Source: Paenibacillus sp. OVF10 (GTDB lineage Bacteria > Bacillota > Bacilli > Paenibacillales > Paenibacillaceae). From it: DNA of 64,000 nucleotides. Under the pieces are notes generated by a model. That model saw nothing but the letters and a program-made list of their open reading frames with translations. It did not search any database and had not been told where the DNA came from. This document shows, piece by piece, positions 27,068 to 35,302 of this stretch. Position numbers and translations under genes: made by a program. Numbering within the stretch: position 1 is the first letter of the stretch; each line of letters opens with the position of its first letter. The stretch covers positions 4,402,001-4,466,000 of the forward strand of contig CP094668.1 in NCBI GenBank assembly GCA_022836915.1, written 5' to 3'.

Positions 27068-27428
27068 TCATTCACTCTGATGAATATCGTTTGGAAGTTC
27101 ATCATTGAGTTTCTGGTACCCGAGTCCCCATGTTTCCATAGAGAATATAATTGGTTTCAGTGAATTTCCTAAATCACTTAAGCTGTATTCGACTCTCGGA
27201 GGGACTTCTGCAAAAACAGTACGAATGACAATTCCATCCTCTTCCATAGAACGTAAATTTTCAGTGAGAACCTTTTGACTGATCTCAGGTATACTTTTAC
27301 GAAGTTCTCCGAATCGATGAGTTCCCTTCAAAAGATCCCTCATAACCAATAACTTCCACTTGTTACCTATCAATCCAACTGTCGTAGCGACGGGACACAA
27401 CGGCAACTCTTTTTTGAAATCACTACAT
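27068..27428 (-). CDS. HxlR-family winged-helix regulator
   Basis: Core PLCPVATTVGLIGNKWKLLVMRDLLKG has the conserved CP near the N-terminus (redox- or aldehyde-sensing Cys in several relatives). Then come HRFGELRKSIPEISQKVLTENLRSMEEDGI and YSLSDLGNSLKPII, the recognition and wing parts. The perfect ribosome site GGAGGTGAT precedes ATG at 27428, but that ATG is out of frame by one extra base (ATG TAGTGAT instead of ATG AGTGAT). Removing it gives MSDFKKELPLCP. The current frame can only start at TTG 27406. HxlR proteins act as dimers on tandem direct repeats; such repeats are found in its own upstream region and in two more places nearby. Confidence 0.85.
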
Positions 27429-27452
27429 TATCACCTCCAATAGTTACTATTA

Positions 27453-27479
27453 GGTTCCTATATAACAAAAAGGTGCCTA
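27453..27479 (+). promoter_or_regulatory. HxlR-type direct-repeat box, copy 2
   Basis: GGTTCCTA (27453-27460) and GGTGCCTA (27472-27479), 19 bp apart, preceded by AATAGTTAC. It is in the divergent region between hxlR and a plus-strand stretch that has a TTATATTATAATTC -10-like sequence at about 27498. Confidence 0.65.
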
Positions 27480-27840
27480 CTTTCAAAACAATACATTGCT
27501 TATATTATAATTCTGTCGATGAAAAATCAAATGAGAATGAATGAAGGGAGGAGGGAGTTTGCAAGAGAGTTTATGGATGCAACTGAGTGAATATTTTTGA
27601 ATCATATGTTAACGTTCTTGAATTCTTGGAGACAGCATTTAAAGATCAGTTTATTGGCATTGATGGGTTCTACACTTATCGGAGTTACATTAGATACCTT
27701 ATCAACTACATACGGTCGTTCCGAGAAATGGGACCTAATGAATACAGTATCCGGGTTACAAGGTGTGTCCATGTCTTTACTTGAATCCGTACAAGGGATA
27801 ACTTCTCTGCAACCTAAAGATAAAATAATAGTTACAAAAA
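27480..27840. other. Stretch between two HxlR boxes, probable lost gene
   Basis: The HxlR box and a good -10 (TATAAT) point to a plus-strand transcript. A GGGAGGAGGGAG site at 27545-27556 would serve a start nearby. Only short frames with no recognisable protein follow (27587-27784, 27597-27905), some mutually overlapping. I read it as a decayed or heavily frameshifted gene whose family I cannot name. Confidence 0.4.
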
Positions 27841-27867
27841 GGTTCCTATGCAACATTAAGGTGCCTA
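27841..27867 (+). promoter_or_regulatory. HxlR-type direct-repeat box, copy 3
   Basis: GGTTCCTA (27841-27848) and GGTGCCTA (27860-27867), 19 bp apart, preceded by ATAGTTAC. It is 75 bp upstream of the SnoaL-like gene start at 27942. Confidence 0.65.
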
Positions 27868-27941
27868 CTTACCAATTATCTAAAGTAGAGATAAAATTTA
27901 AGTGAAGGCATATGCTCACGAAAATAGAAAGGGGTTTAAAT

Positions 27942-28361
27942 ATGACGATTACAGAAAACAAACAATTGATGTATCGTTTCACGAACTTCATTAATACGGC
28001 AAGCAAAGAACTTGCTGAAGAGTTGATTGCTCCAGATGCTGTTTTTTATGTACCTATGCAAAAAGAACCAATGAATGGTCCAAGTGGTTATCTCTCCATA
28101 ATTCATATGATGAGATCTGGTTTTTCCGATATACAATGGACTGTTAAGGAGCTGGTAGCAGAAGAGGATCTAATAGCAGCTCATTTTGTCATGAAGGGCA
28201 CACAAGACGGAGAGTTTCTCGGGTTTCCACCAACGAGCAAAAAAATCGAAGTAAATGCAATGAATTTTTATCGGATCTCTAATGGCCAAATTATTGAAGA
28301 GTATGGTCAACCCGATATGCTTGGCTTGCTTCAACAAATAGGGGCAATTCCAAAAGCATAA
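27942..28361 (+). CDS. SnoaL-like ester cyclase family protein
   Basis: This 139-residue protein starts at ATG 27942 (GAAAGGGG ahead). MYRFTNFINTASKELAEELI is followed by APDAVFYVP, GPSGYLSIIHMMRSGFSDIQW, EEDLIAAHFVMKGTQDGEFLG and FYRISNGQIIEEYGQPDMLGLLQQIG. This is the SnoaL-like polyketide-cyclase pattern (a P-S/G-P-G-Y helix, then HFxxxGTQ..., then W/Y-x-x-x-D near the end). In Firmicutes such stand-alone proteins are linked to HxlR regulators and to oxidative or electrophile stress, but the reaction is unknown. The HxlR box 75 bp upstream and the adjacent hxlR support control by that regulator. Confidence 0.85.
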   Translation: MTITENKQLMYRFTNFINTASKELAEELIAPDAVFYVPMQKEPMNGPSGYLSIIHMMRSGFSDIQWTVKELVAEEDLIAAHFVMKGTQDGEFLGFPPTSKKIEVNAMNFYRISNGQIIEEYGQPDMLGLLQQIGAIPKA

Positions 28362-28425
28362 TTACATCTCATTGATCTGGGCATCGTTCCTAAAAAATTG
28401 GGAGTTGGATAAATAGATTAAAGTC

Positions 28426-28456
28426 GAAGAGGGAATGCATTTTGCACTCCCTCTTC
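28426..28456. terminator. Bidirectional terminator
   Basis: GAAGAGGGA (28426-28434) pairs with TCCCTCTTC (28448-28456), between convergent genes. Confidence 0.85.
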
Positions 28457-28494
28457 TTAGTGATTTTACAATTAGGAAATATAATCTACTAGTT

Positions 28495-29808
28495 TTAGCC
28501 TAGTTTTTGCGAACCATTGAACCACACGGATTGGATTGACAAGGTATCTGAAATATTAGTGATTGGATCACCGTTTATGAGAATAAGATCAGCACGAGCA
28601 CCTTCGGTAATCCGGCCACGATCATGTAGACCAAAGCAACGGGCCGGTTTGGAAGTAGCCGACTGAAGAGCTTCGATCGGAGTGAACCCAGCCTTCACCA
28701 GCAGCTGCATTTCGTGGTGAACACTGGCTCCATGAGCAAGGCCACCAAGGTTCGGAACGGGTACCGGTGCGACATCCGTCCCTACAAGAATATCAACTCC
28801 GGCACGGTGAAGATCCATCACATTTTTAAAGCTGTTCTCCATATTGCCTTGTGGGAATGTATTGAAGCTTGAGTTCAAAATATCGATCCAATCCGGACTT
28901 AATTTGGAATGAACTCGTGGATCATTAGCCAATTCCGATGCCGGATTACCAATAATTGATGAATTCAAAACCAAGCACGGTGTAACAAAAGCTCCAGAAT
29001 CAGCTATGGATTTAACCAATTCGGACGTGTACTCGGGTCTGTCGATAAACAAGTGGCCCAAACCGTCGACTCCAAAATCGATGGCTGCTTTCGATGAAAG
29101 AGCCGTCAGAACGTGGGCAATGACCAACTTATCGAACTTGTGGGCTTCAGTAACGGCTGTTTTTAGAATCTCATCACTTAGAACAGGCAGGCCGGGTGCA
29201 CCCATAACCGTTCCCTCTTCAATCATGATCTTAATATAGTCAGATCCATTCTCCAATTGGGTATGCACATGTTTGATCGCTTCTTCAACCGTCGTCACTT
29301 GAGGTATTTCGTCGTGATCGTGAGCGTAAGCGGCCAACATTGCTTCCCGGTCTTCCTCCGATAACTGCTCTAGTTCCTTTAATACGAATTCAGGTATTTC
29401 ATCTCCATCAGGCAGTAATTCATCTGGGTGCCCACCAGGAGCGGTAATCGCTGTACCAGCAGATCGGACGTCTGCGATGTCATCGACATTTTTTAGCTGA
29501 ATTTCGCGCCCTCTTTTAGTAAAATCGCCGTTCATTTCGAGTTCTGTTGTAACACCGAATTTTAAGGCATCTCGTAATCCGCCAATTGAGGTATGAACAT
29601 GTGCATCAATCAGACCAGGTATTAATGTCGCATTTTCTCCATCGATAATTGTTGCGTCGCTTGGGATGTCTCCGCCCACTGAAATAATGGACACCCCTTT
29701 AATGACAATATGTCTGGGAACAATAATTTGATATCCATCAAAGATTCGTACATTTGTAATCGCCGTAATTTTTTCTAACCCAGCATTCTGATTTAATTTC
29801 TCCATCAT
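28495..29808 (-). CDS. Amidohydrolase-superfamily protein (imidazolonepropionase/prolidase-like)
   Basis: This intact 437-residue TIM-barrel metallohydrolase has the first metal motif IPGLIDAHVHTS (HxH). YIKIMIEEG supplies the bridging Lys, VIAHVLTALS the metal His, DGLGHLFID the second His and LVGTDVAPVPVP the catalytic Asp. A small beta-domain is formed by both ends (ITNVRIFDGYQ; GARADLILINGDP). The group includes prolidases, organophosphate-degrading enzymes and secondary-metabolite amidases; the substrate is unknown. It is divergent from a MarR regulator. A perfect 20-bp palindrome at 29851-29870 lies 43 bp before its start, overlapping its likely promoter. Confidence 0.88.
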   Translation of the reverse strand: MMEKLNQNAGLEKITAITNVRIFDGYQIIVPRHIVIKGVSIISVGGDIPSDATIIDGENATLIPGLIDAHVHTSIGGLRDALKFGVTTELEMNGDFTKRGREIQLKNVDDIADVRSAGTAITAPGGHPDELLPDGDEIPEFVLKELEQLSEEDREAMLAAYAHDHDEIPQVTTVEEAIKHVHTQLENGSDYIKIMIEEGTVMGAPGLPVLSDEILKTAVTEAHKFDKLVIAHVLTALSSKAAIDFGVDGLGHLFIDRPEYTSELVKSIADSGAFVTPCLVLNSSIIGNPASELANDPRVHSKLSPDWIDILNSSFNTFPQGNMENSFKNVMDLHRAGVDILVGTDVAPVPVPNLGGLAHGASVHHEMQLLVKAGFTPIEALQSATSKPARCFGLHDRGRITEGARADLILINGDPITNISDTLSIQSVWFNGSQKLG

Positions 29809-29850
29809 AACTCCTCCTAATGTGTTTGTGATTCAACACTTCGGAGTATA

Positions 29851-29870
29851 ACTGTTAGATATCTAACAGT
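29851..29870. promoter_or_regulatory. Perfect palindrome, MarR operator 1
   Basis: ACTGTTAGATATCTAACAGT is a perfect 20-bp palindrome between the divergent amidohydrolase and marR genes. Its core TTAGATATCTAA recurs imperfectly at 29933-29944. Confidence 0.7.
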
Positions 29871-29932
29871 CAATAGTCTAACTTTTGTTTGACAAGCCTA
29901 CTGGGATCACTGTATATTTTAGCTACTTACAA

Positions 29933-29944
29933 TTAGATTCCTAA
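29933..29944. promoter_or_regulatory. MarR operator 2
   Basis: TTAGATTCCTAA matches 10 of 12 bases of the palindrome core at 29855-29866. It lies 28 bp ahead of the marR start and would give autoregulation. Confidence 0.55.
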
Positions 29945-29971
29945 CAATTACAGAGGGGACGATGGACGGTC

Positions 29972-30399
29972 ATGCATTCCCGAGAAGATACGCCTTATAT
30001 GGATTTGTTTCAAATTATCGGTCTTAAGTTAAAGAAAAGAGCGGATGAGAGTATAAAAGAGCTAGGATTAAGTTCTCAACAAGGAAAAGTAATCGATTAT
30101 ATTTATGAGAATCAAGACAATCATATTATTCAAAAGGATCTTGCAGATCGGTTTCATTTGCGTGGGGCAAGCGTTACAAGCATGCTTCAAGGTTTAGAGC
30201 AAAAGGTTTCATCGAACGTAAAATCCCGGCCAATAATGAACGGCAAAAAAATATTTATGTATTACCAAAAGCGGTTGACTTAATTGAAGACTTCAATAAC
30301 TCATTTCAAAAAGTGGAGGATGAAATCGTTCAAGCCCTTAATGACGAGGAGAAGCAAATCTTAAAGAAATTACTGATCAAAATTAATGAACGCATATAA
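29972..30399 (+). CDS. MarR-family regulator (frameshifted)
   Basis: LFQIIGLKLKKRADESIKELGLSSQQGKVIDYIYE is followed by the winged helix, IQKDLADRFHLRGASVTSMLQGLEQK. There the first frame goes off. One more G in AAAAGGTTTC gives KGFIERKIPANNERQKNIYVLPKAV (wing), then dimerisation helices to the TAA at 30397-30399. About 143 residues, normal size. It is divergent from the amidohydrolase and has two matching palindromes in the shared promoter region, so it most likely represses both. The start at 29972 is uncertain; ATG 29999 (MDLFQ) is an alternative. Confidence 0.82.
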
Positions 30400-30659
30400 C
30401 AGACGGGCAGGCAGAGGTAATCGGTGGCGTACTGGTTGGCTTTTTTGTGGTTGTTTTACGATAGGGTGGAGCTGGCTGAACGTGGCGGCTTATGTTTATT
30501 TTGCCATGCACAGGATGAACGATTATCATTAATTAGTTTATAGTCGTTCGTTTTTTTCTTGTTTATTCATTCTCTTTTTTCTGAATTAATTCATTTAATA
30601 TAATAGATTCAAAACACTCGTCAAGAACTTCGCTTTATTAAAAAATAGAGGAGTAACTT
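30400..30659. other. Intergenic stretch with terminator
   Basis: No gene seen. GAACGA (30517-30522) and TCGTTC (30544-30549), followed by a T7 run, form a weak terminator-like hairpin about 120 bp after marR. Downstream is an AT-rich promoter region for the gene at 30660. Confidence 0.5.
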
Positions 30660-31028
30660 ATGAAAGAAGAAATTATAAAAAAATATTTCTCTATGTGGGT
30701 AACTAGAGATTTTACGTTTTTAGATATGTATTTTTCTGATGATATTATCTACCGCGAATGTTATGGAGCAATGTATGTGGGTATAGAGGAAGTCCATTTC
30801 TGGATCAAAAAAATGTTACTCAAGCAAGTTGTTTTAAAATGGAAGATTAAAAATATTCATCAAGTAAATGAAACCTTATTTTTTGTAGAATGGTATTTTA
30901 AAGCAAAAGAAAAACAACTTTATTCATTTGATGGGATATCAATGATTAGATTTGATGGAAATAAAATCCGATTAATAGAAGAGTATGAAGCTACACATGA
31001 AACTTTTAGACCATGTAAGATTGATTAA
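30660..31028 (+). CDS. NTF2/SnoaL-like protein
   Basis: An intact 122-residue protein: IIKKYFSMWVTRDFTFLDMYF (first helix), SDDIIYRECYGAMYVGIEEVHFWIKKML, then the barrel strands WKIKNIHQVNETLFFVEWYFKAKEK and FDGISMIRFDGNKIRLIEEY. The order and FDGISxIxFxxxKI signature are those of small SnoaL-like proteins. The reaction is unknown. It is AT-richer than its surroundings. The dispersed repeat copy C begins two bases after its stop codon. It is the third NTF2-like protein in the window. Confidence 0.75.
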   Translation: MKEEIIKKYFSMWVTRDFTFLDMYFSDDIIYRECYGAMYVGIEEVHFWIKKMLLKQVVLKWKIKNIHQVNETLFFVEWYFKAKEKQLYSFDGISMIRFDGNKIRLIEEYEATHETFRPCKID

Positions 31029-31030
31029 AG

Positions 31031-31057
31031 ATGTCGAGGGACAAGAACATGTTCCTA
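31031..31057 (+). repeat. Dispersed repeat, copy C, without the terminator part
   Basis: GTCGAGGGACAAGAACATG followed by TTCC, the cleanest copy of the first module. The conserved CGCTA/TAGCG terminator stem is absent and is replaced by a small CGAAT/ATTCG hairpin. It begins two bases after the stop of the NTF2-like gene. Confidence 0.7.
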
Positions 31058-31137
31058 TTACCGAATAGGTGTATTCGTTATTTTGCACTTTAATTCATCA
31101 AGCTAACGGGAAACAATGTTCCATAAAACCAAAGGAG

Positions 31138-31162
31138 GCCGCCGATCAATAGGATCGGCGGC
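31138..31162 (+). terminator. Strong GC-rich terminator
   Basis: GCCGCCGATC (31138-31147), AATAG loop, GATCGGCGGC (31153-31162), then TTTATT. Confidence 0.85.
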
Positions 31163-31187
31163 TTTATTCGACTACCGGGTGAAAATT

Positions 31188-31262
31188 ATGCTTTGTGAAG
31201 AAGATTATACAAAGGTGGCGAAAGAAGCTTTACGTCAATATCTAATCAATTGGCTAAAAACT
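31188..31262 (+). pseudogene. 5' fragment duplicated from the APH-family gene
   Basis: From ATG 31188 about 75 bases match bases 10859-10933 at most positions (for example GGTGGCGAAAGAAGCTTTAC is identical). The encoded start is MLCEEDYTKVAKEALRQYL against MLSEEDYAKVAKEALHQYP. It breaks off into the 3' flank of the second glsB gene. A promoterless remnant of a paralog, not a gene. Confidence 0.7.
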
Positions 31263-31277
31263 TGTCGTCTCCGCCTT

Positions 31278-31535
31278 TTAACGTTTTCGGAACGCTCCAC
31301 CGCGCGCCAGAGCATAGAAAATCAAGAGAGCAATGATCGACCCGACGATCGCGGGTATGATATGAAATCCACCCACCACCGGCCCCCTCGGTCCCAACAG
31401 TTCATACCCTAACCACGATCCAACAAAGCCAGCAATGATATTTCCGAGTATGCCTCCCGGCACGTCCCGTCCAATCAGATTTCCGCTTAACCAGCCAATT
31501 AACCCACCGACAATAAGTATCCAGATTAGATACAC
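31278..31535 (-). CDS. GlsB/YeaQ/YmgE-family small membrane protein, copy 2
   Basis: 85 residues, nearly identical in pattern to the protein at 1102-1359: WILIVGGLIGWLSGNLIGRDVPGG, ILGNIIAGFVGSWLG, IIPAIVGSIIALLIFYALARGGAF. Three hydrophobic segments. It starts at GTG 31535 with GGGAG ahead. The upstream TTTATTACAAGTTATGTTT is shared with copy 1, so both probably have the same promoter and stress response. Confidence 0.9.
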   Translation of the reverse strand: MYLIWILIVGGLIGWLSGNLIGRDVPGGILGNIIAGFVGSWLGYELLGPRGPVVGGFHIIPAIVGSIIALLIFYALARGGAFRKR

Positions 31536-31726
31536 GAATTGGTCTCCCTTCCATTGATTTATTACAAGTTATGTTTCGTTAGGGGAATGTTGCGGATCAT
31601 CTGAGAATCGACCACTAAACCATTTCCATTTTAATCCAAGGGTAGTAAAATCGGTTGTACCACCACTAGTATGAATGCTGGTGCAGATGGGGATGGAGAT
31701 GGCCAGTATAGAAAGGAGGCGCTCAG

Positions 31727-33382
31727 GTGTTCATGTTTCGAAGTCCTTTTATTTTAGCCTTGTTGATGATGTGTCTGATGTCAGGCTTGACTGCTTGTTC
31801 TGAGTCAGAGCAATCGGAAGATAAGGGTGCTTCGACAAAGGCTGACTTCACGGAGCAGATACAGAGCCTTAATCTGAATCTGGAAGAACCGGCATGGAGG
31901 ATGGATACCACCCCGTGAATCTAACGTGGTTCGTTGGAGCCGAATGGTACGGGCACACTTGGGGTGAGAGCCTGACTTCCAAATATGTCACTCAAAAAAC
32001 AGGAGTCAATATCGAATTTGAAGTATCCACTGGTGAACCAAACGAGATCTTATCACGGATGTTGACGACCGGTAGTCTGCCGGATTTGATAACCATCGGC
32101 TCCTGGGAGAGTGCGGTTAACAAACTTCGGGAGAGTAATAACATCTATGCCCTGGATGAGCTAGCCAAACAGTATGATCCTTACTTTTACAAGGTAGCAG
32201 GTGATGGTGCTCTACAATGGTATCGGCAGGAAGACGGCCATACCTATGTCATCCCCAATGATGCGTACAGTCCCGAACAGATGCGTTCAACCGGCTTGAC
32301 GGGAGCGAACCAAACCTTTCTCGTACGTAAAGATCTGTATGAGTCGATGGGCAAACCGGACCTTACCACACCGAAAGGTTTTCTAAATGCATTGCAATTG
32401 CTGAAGAATCAATATTCTGTTTATAAAGGCCAGCTGATCAGTCCGTTTTGGGCACAGGGGAATGCATCCTATGGGATGACCGAATATTTGCAAAATCTGC
32501 TTGCGATCCCCATGAACAGAATGGTAAAGTATACGACCGAATGACAGATCCCGATTATATTGAGTGGCTGAAAACATTTCGTATCGCTTACGAGCAGGGC
32601 CTGATTAATGTTGATTTTCTGGTCGACTCCAGTGCACAGGTGCAGGAAAAACCAACCATGCCCAATATTTTATGATGATTCGGGAATGGACAGACATATC
32701 GGACCTCAATTCGAAATTGGAAGTCCTTACGAATCAGAGTTCATACTATATTGCTGTAGATGGACCCCAGAGCAGCAGGGGAGAATCCGCCAAACTGTTT
32801 CCCGGCAGCATGGATGGCTGGATGGTTACGATGATTAGCAGATCCACGGAAAACCCTGAACGGGCCATCCGATTTTTGACCTATCTGGCCAGTGAAGAAG
32901 GCCAACGGGATTTATTTTTGGGCAAAGAAGGTGAAACCTGGGCGATGAAGAACGGCAAACCGCAGTTGACGGCGGCAATGGTCCAGTTGCATGACACGGA
33001 TAGGGAGCGGCTGGAAAAGGAATATGGCATTATGGATACCTACTGGATGCTGCGAAACCCTGCTTTTGTTAACAAGTGGAGACCTGAGAATGCTCCATCC
33101 ATTAAGCAAATGGAAGAGTTCGCCAACCAACAGGCCGATCTGGACAGCGGCATCTATAAGGGACTAGATCCTATAGGGGATTCCGATATTGCGTTAGCCT
33201 GGTCACGTATTTCTCAGAATTGGGAAGAAGTGCTGCCAGAACTGATTACAGCGAAGGATGAAGCTGCCTTTGACAAAATTTTTGAAAATTTTCTGATACG
33301 TCGTGTGAACTACGGCTTTAACCAGGTGATGGAATATCGCCAGAATGAACTGGAACTGCGGAAAGCCAAGATAGCCAGATAA
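31727..33382 (+). CDS. Extracellular solute-binding lipoprotein, LipO type (frameshifted)
   Basis: GTG 31727 (or ATG 31733) after AGGAGG. The signal peptide ILALLMMCLMSGLTAC has lipobox LTAC, then a polar linker. The family-1 binding-protein body is spread over several frames. VNLTWFVGAEWYGHTWGESL and ILSRMLTTGSLPDLITIGSW come first; then WLKTFRIAYEQGLINVDFL; then GWMVTMISRSTENPERAIRF and YLASEEGQRDLFLGKEGETW to 33382. Breaks lie near 31900, 32510 and 32660. In this genus such proteins feed oligosaccharides to LplB/YtcP-type permeases, but no permease is next to this one. It is followed directly by a YesM/YesN-type pair, so it may serve that sensor. Confidence 0.83.
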
Positions 33383-33460
33383 CCATTCCCTACATTGTTA
33401 ACTATCAGCTAACTGGTGATATATGGTATATGGTATAACAAAGGTGGTGAATACATCAGA

Positions 33461-35299
33461 ATGAAATACCTACTAACGAGATTGAGGAAGCTTTATCGCA
33501 ATGCCCGTATATCCCAAAAGCTGTTTCTGGCATTTAGCCTGATGATTGCCATACCTGTTATTTTGATATCCTTTGTGTATATCCGCATGCAAGAAACCCA
33601 GCTATATAAGGATGCTATGGCAACGGGCAACAGCCACGTTTCATGGTTGAATGAACAATTGCGCAGAAGAATGGACATGATTGAGAACGCTTCCAATACA
33701 GCCCTCACTCAAAAGTCATTTGTGGATTTTATTCATTCCAATATGCTTGTAGATGGATTACGTCTGGTGAAGTTTAAGCAAAACCAGTTTGAGCAAATGC
33801 TTAATATCATTCAAAGCAATGCGATGATCAGTGAGCTTAGCTTTTACGTCGATAACCCAAACTTGTATGAAATCTGGCCTGAAATCTATCATTATAAGAA
33901 ATTTTGGCCGCAGGATTATTGGGTAAAGCTTCGGGACGAAGGTGGTGCGGCTTACCGTTTATTTTCTTTTAGGGAGGGTGAACACACTTTATCCTACTAT
34001 CGTCTGGTTCGTCTTCAAGGGCAGGAACAAAAACGCCCTAGTATTATGGAAGTGCGAGTCCCGCACAGCATGTTTTTCAGCGACCTGCTCCAGGAGAGCA
34101 AGGGAGACTTCTTTTCGGTGTTGATGAACGCAAGCGATCCTCCCGAGTATGTTTACAATCCCCAGCATGAGTTTTCTGAGAAATACGGGCAGGGGATGGA
34201 GGAGATCCTTGGCAGTATTCATCGCCAGCTGGATATATTGCCGCAGGAAAGCCCGCTTCAGGTTAAGGTGGGAGATCAGAGCTTCTATGCATTGTATCGA
34301 TACATTGCTCCGTTGAACACTTATGTGGTTGATATTGCTTCCCATCAGGCATTGATGAAGGGGCCGCGTAGTTGGTATGCATTTGTGGTAACGATTACAT
34401 TATGTGTATTGCTGCTGATTATGCTACTCGTATCCCAAACGACGCGGCGTATTTTCCGGCGGTTGGACAGCGTACTGGTATCCATGCGTCAGGTACGGAA
34501 AGGCGAGCTGGATGCAATGATTGATACAGGCCTTGATGAGAACGAAAGAGGGGATGAAATCGATGAGGTGGCGGTGAATTACAATAAAATGTTACAAGAG
34601 GTCAAACGTCTAATGACACAGGTCGTGGATAAGCAGTTAATTGCCAAAAACGCACAATTGCACTCCTTGCATTCGCAGATTAATTCTCATTTTTTATATA
34701 ACGCCCTGGAATCGATCCGTATGGTGGCAGAGGTACAGAGGCAGCCTGCTATAGCCAATTCATTGGTGTCGTTGGGCTCCCAACTACGTTACAGCATGCA
34801 GTGGCGTAGCGATACCGTTGCTTTTCGTGAGGAGCTTGCCAATATCCAAAGTTATATTGAATTTATCAACTTTATGGAAGGCGGCAGTATCGTTATGACG
34901 GCGGATCTTCCTCAGGAGATACTTCGCTACGCCATTCCCAAGATGTGTATGCAGCCCATCGTTGAAAATGCAGTTCATCACGGGGCACCTTCAGGCGGCA
35001 GGGTAACTATAGAGATTACCTTTTCTGTGGAGAATGACAGTCTGCTTTACATTAACATAAGAGATGACGGAAAGGGGTTAGAGCCTGAGATGTTACAACG
35101 TCTTCAGGCAGTACTGCGGAGCGAATCGGATACGCCGATGGTTACTAGCAGGAGCGGACTTGGTTTGGAAAACGTGAATAAGCGATTGCAGCTTCATTAT
35201 GGCAAGAATTGCGGTCTTTGGATTGATAGTGTGCAAGGTGCATATACCTGCGTAACGATACGCTTGCCTTGGGAAAATGTAAATCTTGGAGGGTGGTAG
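33461..35299 (+). CDS. YesM-type sensor histidine kinase
   Basis: An intact 612-residue kinase. A first helix (QKLFLAFSLMIAIPVILISFVYI) leads into an extracytoplasmic sensor of about 250 residues. The second helix is FVVTITLCVLLLIMLLVS, then HAMP. The His-kinase domain has LHSLHSQINSHFLYNALESIR (phosphoacceptor His in NSHFLYN). The ATPase has MQPIVENAVHHGA, INIRDDGKGL and SRSGLGLENVNKRL. This kinase class is typical of sugar-responsive systems in Bacillales. ATG 33461 follows AAGGTGG. The response regulator starts four bases after the stop. The preceding binding lipoprotein could present the sugar ligand (inference). Confidence 0.93.
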   Translation: MKYLLTRLRKLYRNARISQKLFLAFSLMIAIPVILISFVYIRMQETQLYKDAMATGNSHVSWLNEQLRRRMDMIENASNTALTQKSFVDFIHSNMLVDGLRLVKFKQNQFEQMLNIIQSNAMISELSFYVDNPNLYEIWPEIYHYKKFWPQDYWVKLRDEGGAAYRLFSFREGEHTLSYYRLVRLQGQEQKRPSIMEVRVPHSMFFSDLLQESKGDFFSVLMNASDPPEYVYNPQHEFSEKYGQGMEEILGSIHRQLDILPQESPLQVKVGDQSFYALYRYIAPLNTYVVDIASHQALMKGPRSWYAFVVTITLCVLLLIMLLVSQTTRRIFRRLDSVLVSMRQVRKGELDAMIDTGLDENERGDEIDEVAVNYNKMLQEVKRLMTQVVDKQLIAKNAQLHSLHSQINSHFLYNALESIRMVAEVQRQPAIANSLVSLGSQLRYSMQWRSDTVAFREELANIQSYIEFINFMEGGSIVMTADLPQEILRYAIPKMCMQPIVENAVHHGAPSGGRVTIEITFSVENDSLLYINIRDDGKGLEPEMLQRLQAVLRSESDTPMVTSRSGLGLENVNKRLQLHYGKNCGLWIDSVQGAYTCVTIRLPWENVNLGGW

Positions 35300-35302
35300 A
35301 GC

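Noticed and set aside
27597..27905. 102-codon frame between the HxlR boxes as a gene
   Set aside because: It overlaps another frame of similar length, runs through the third HxlR box and gives no recognisable protein.
16508..31055. AGAACATGTTC inside the dispersed repeat as a simple regulator operator
   Set aside because: The inner palindrome is broken in copies A, B and D, while the longer asymmetric motif is kept and always lies after genes, not before them.
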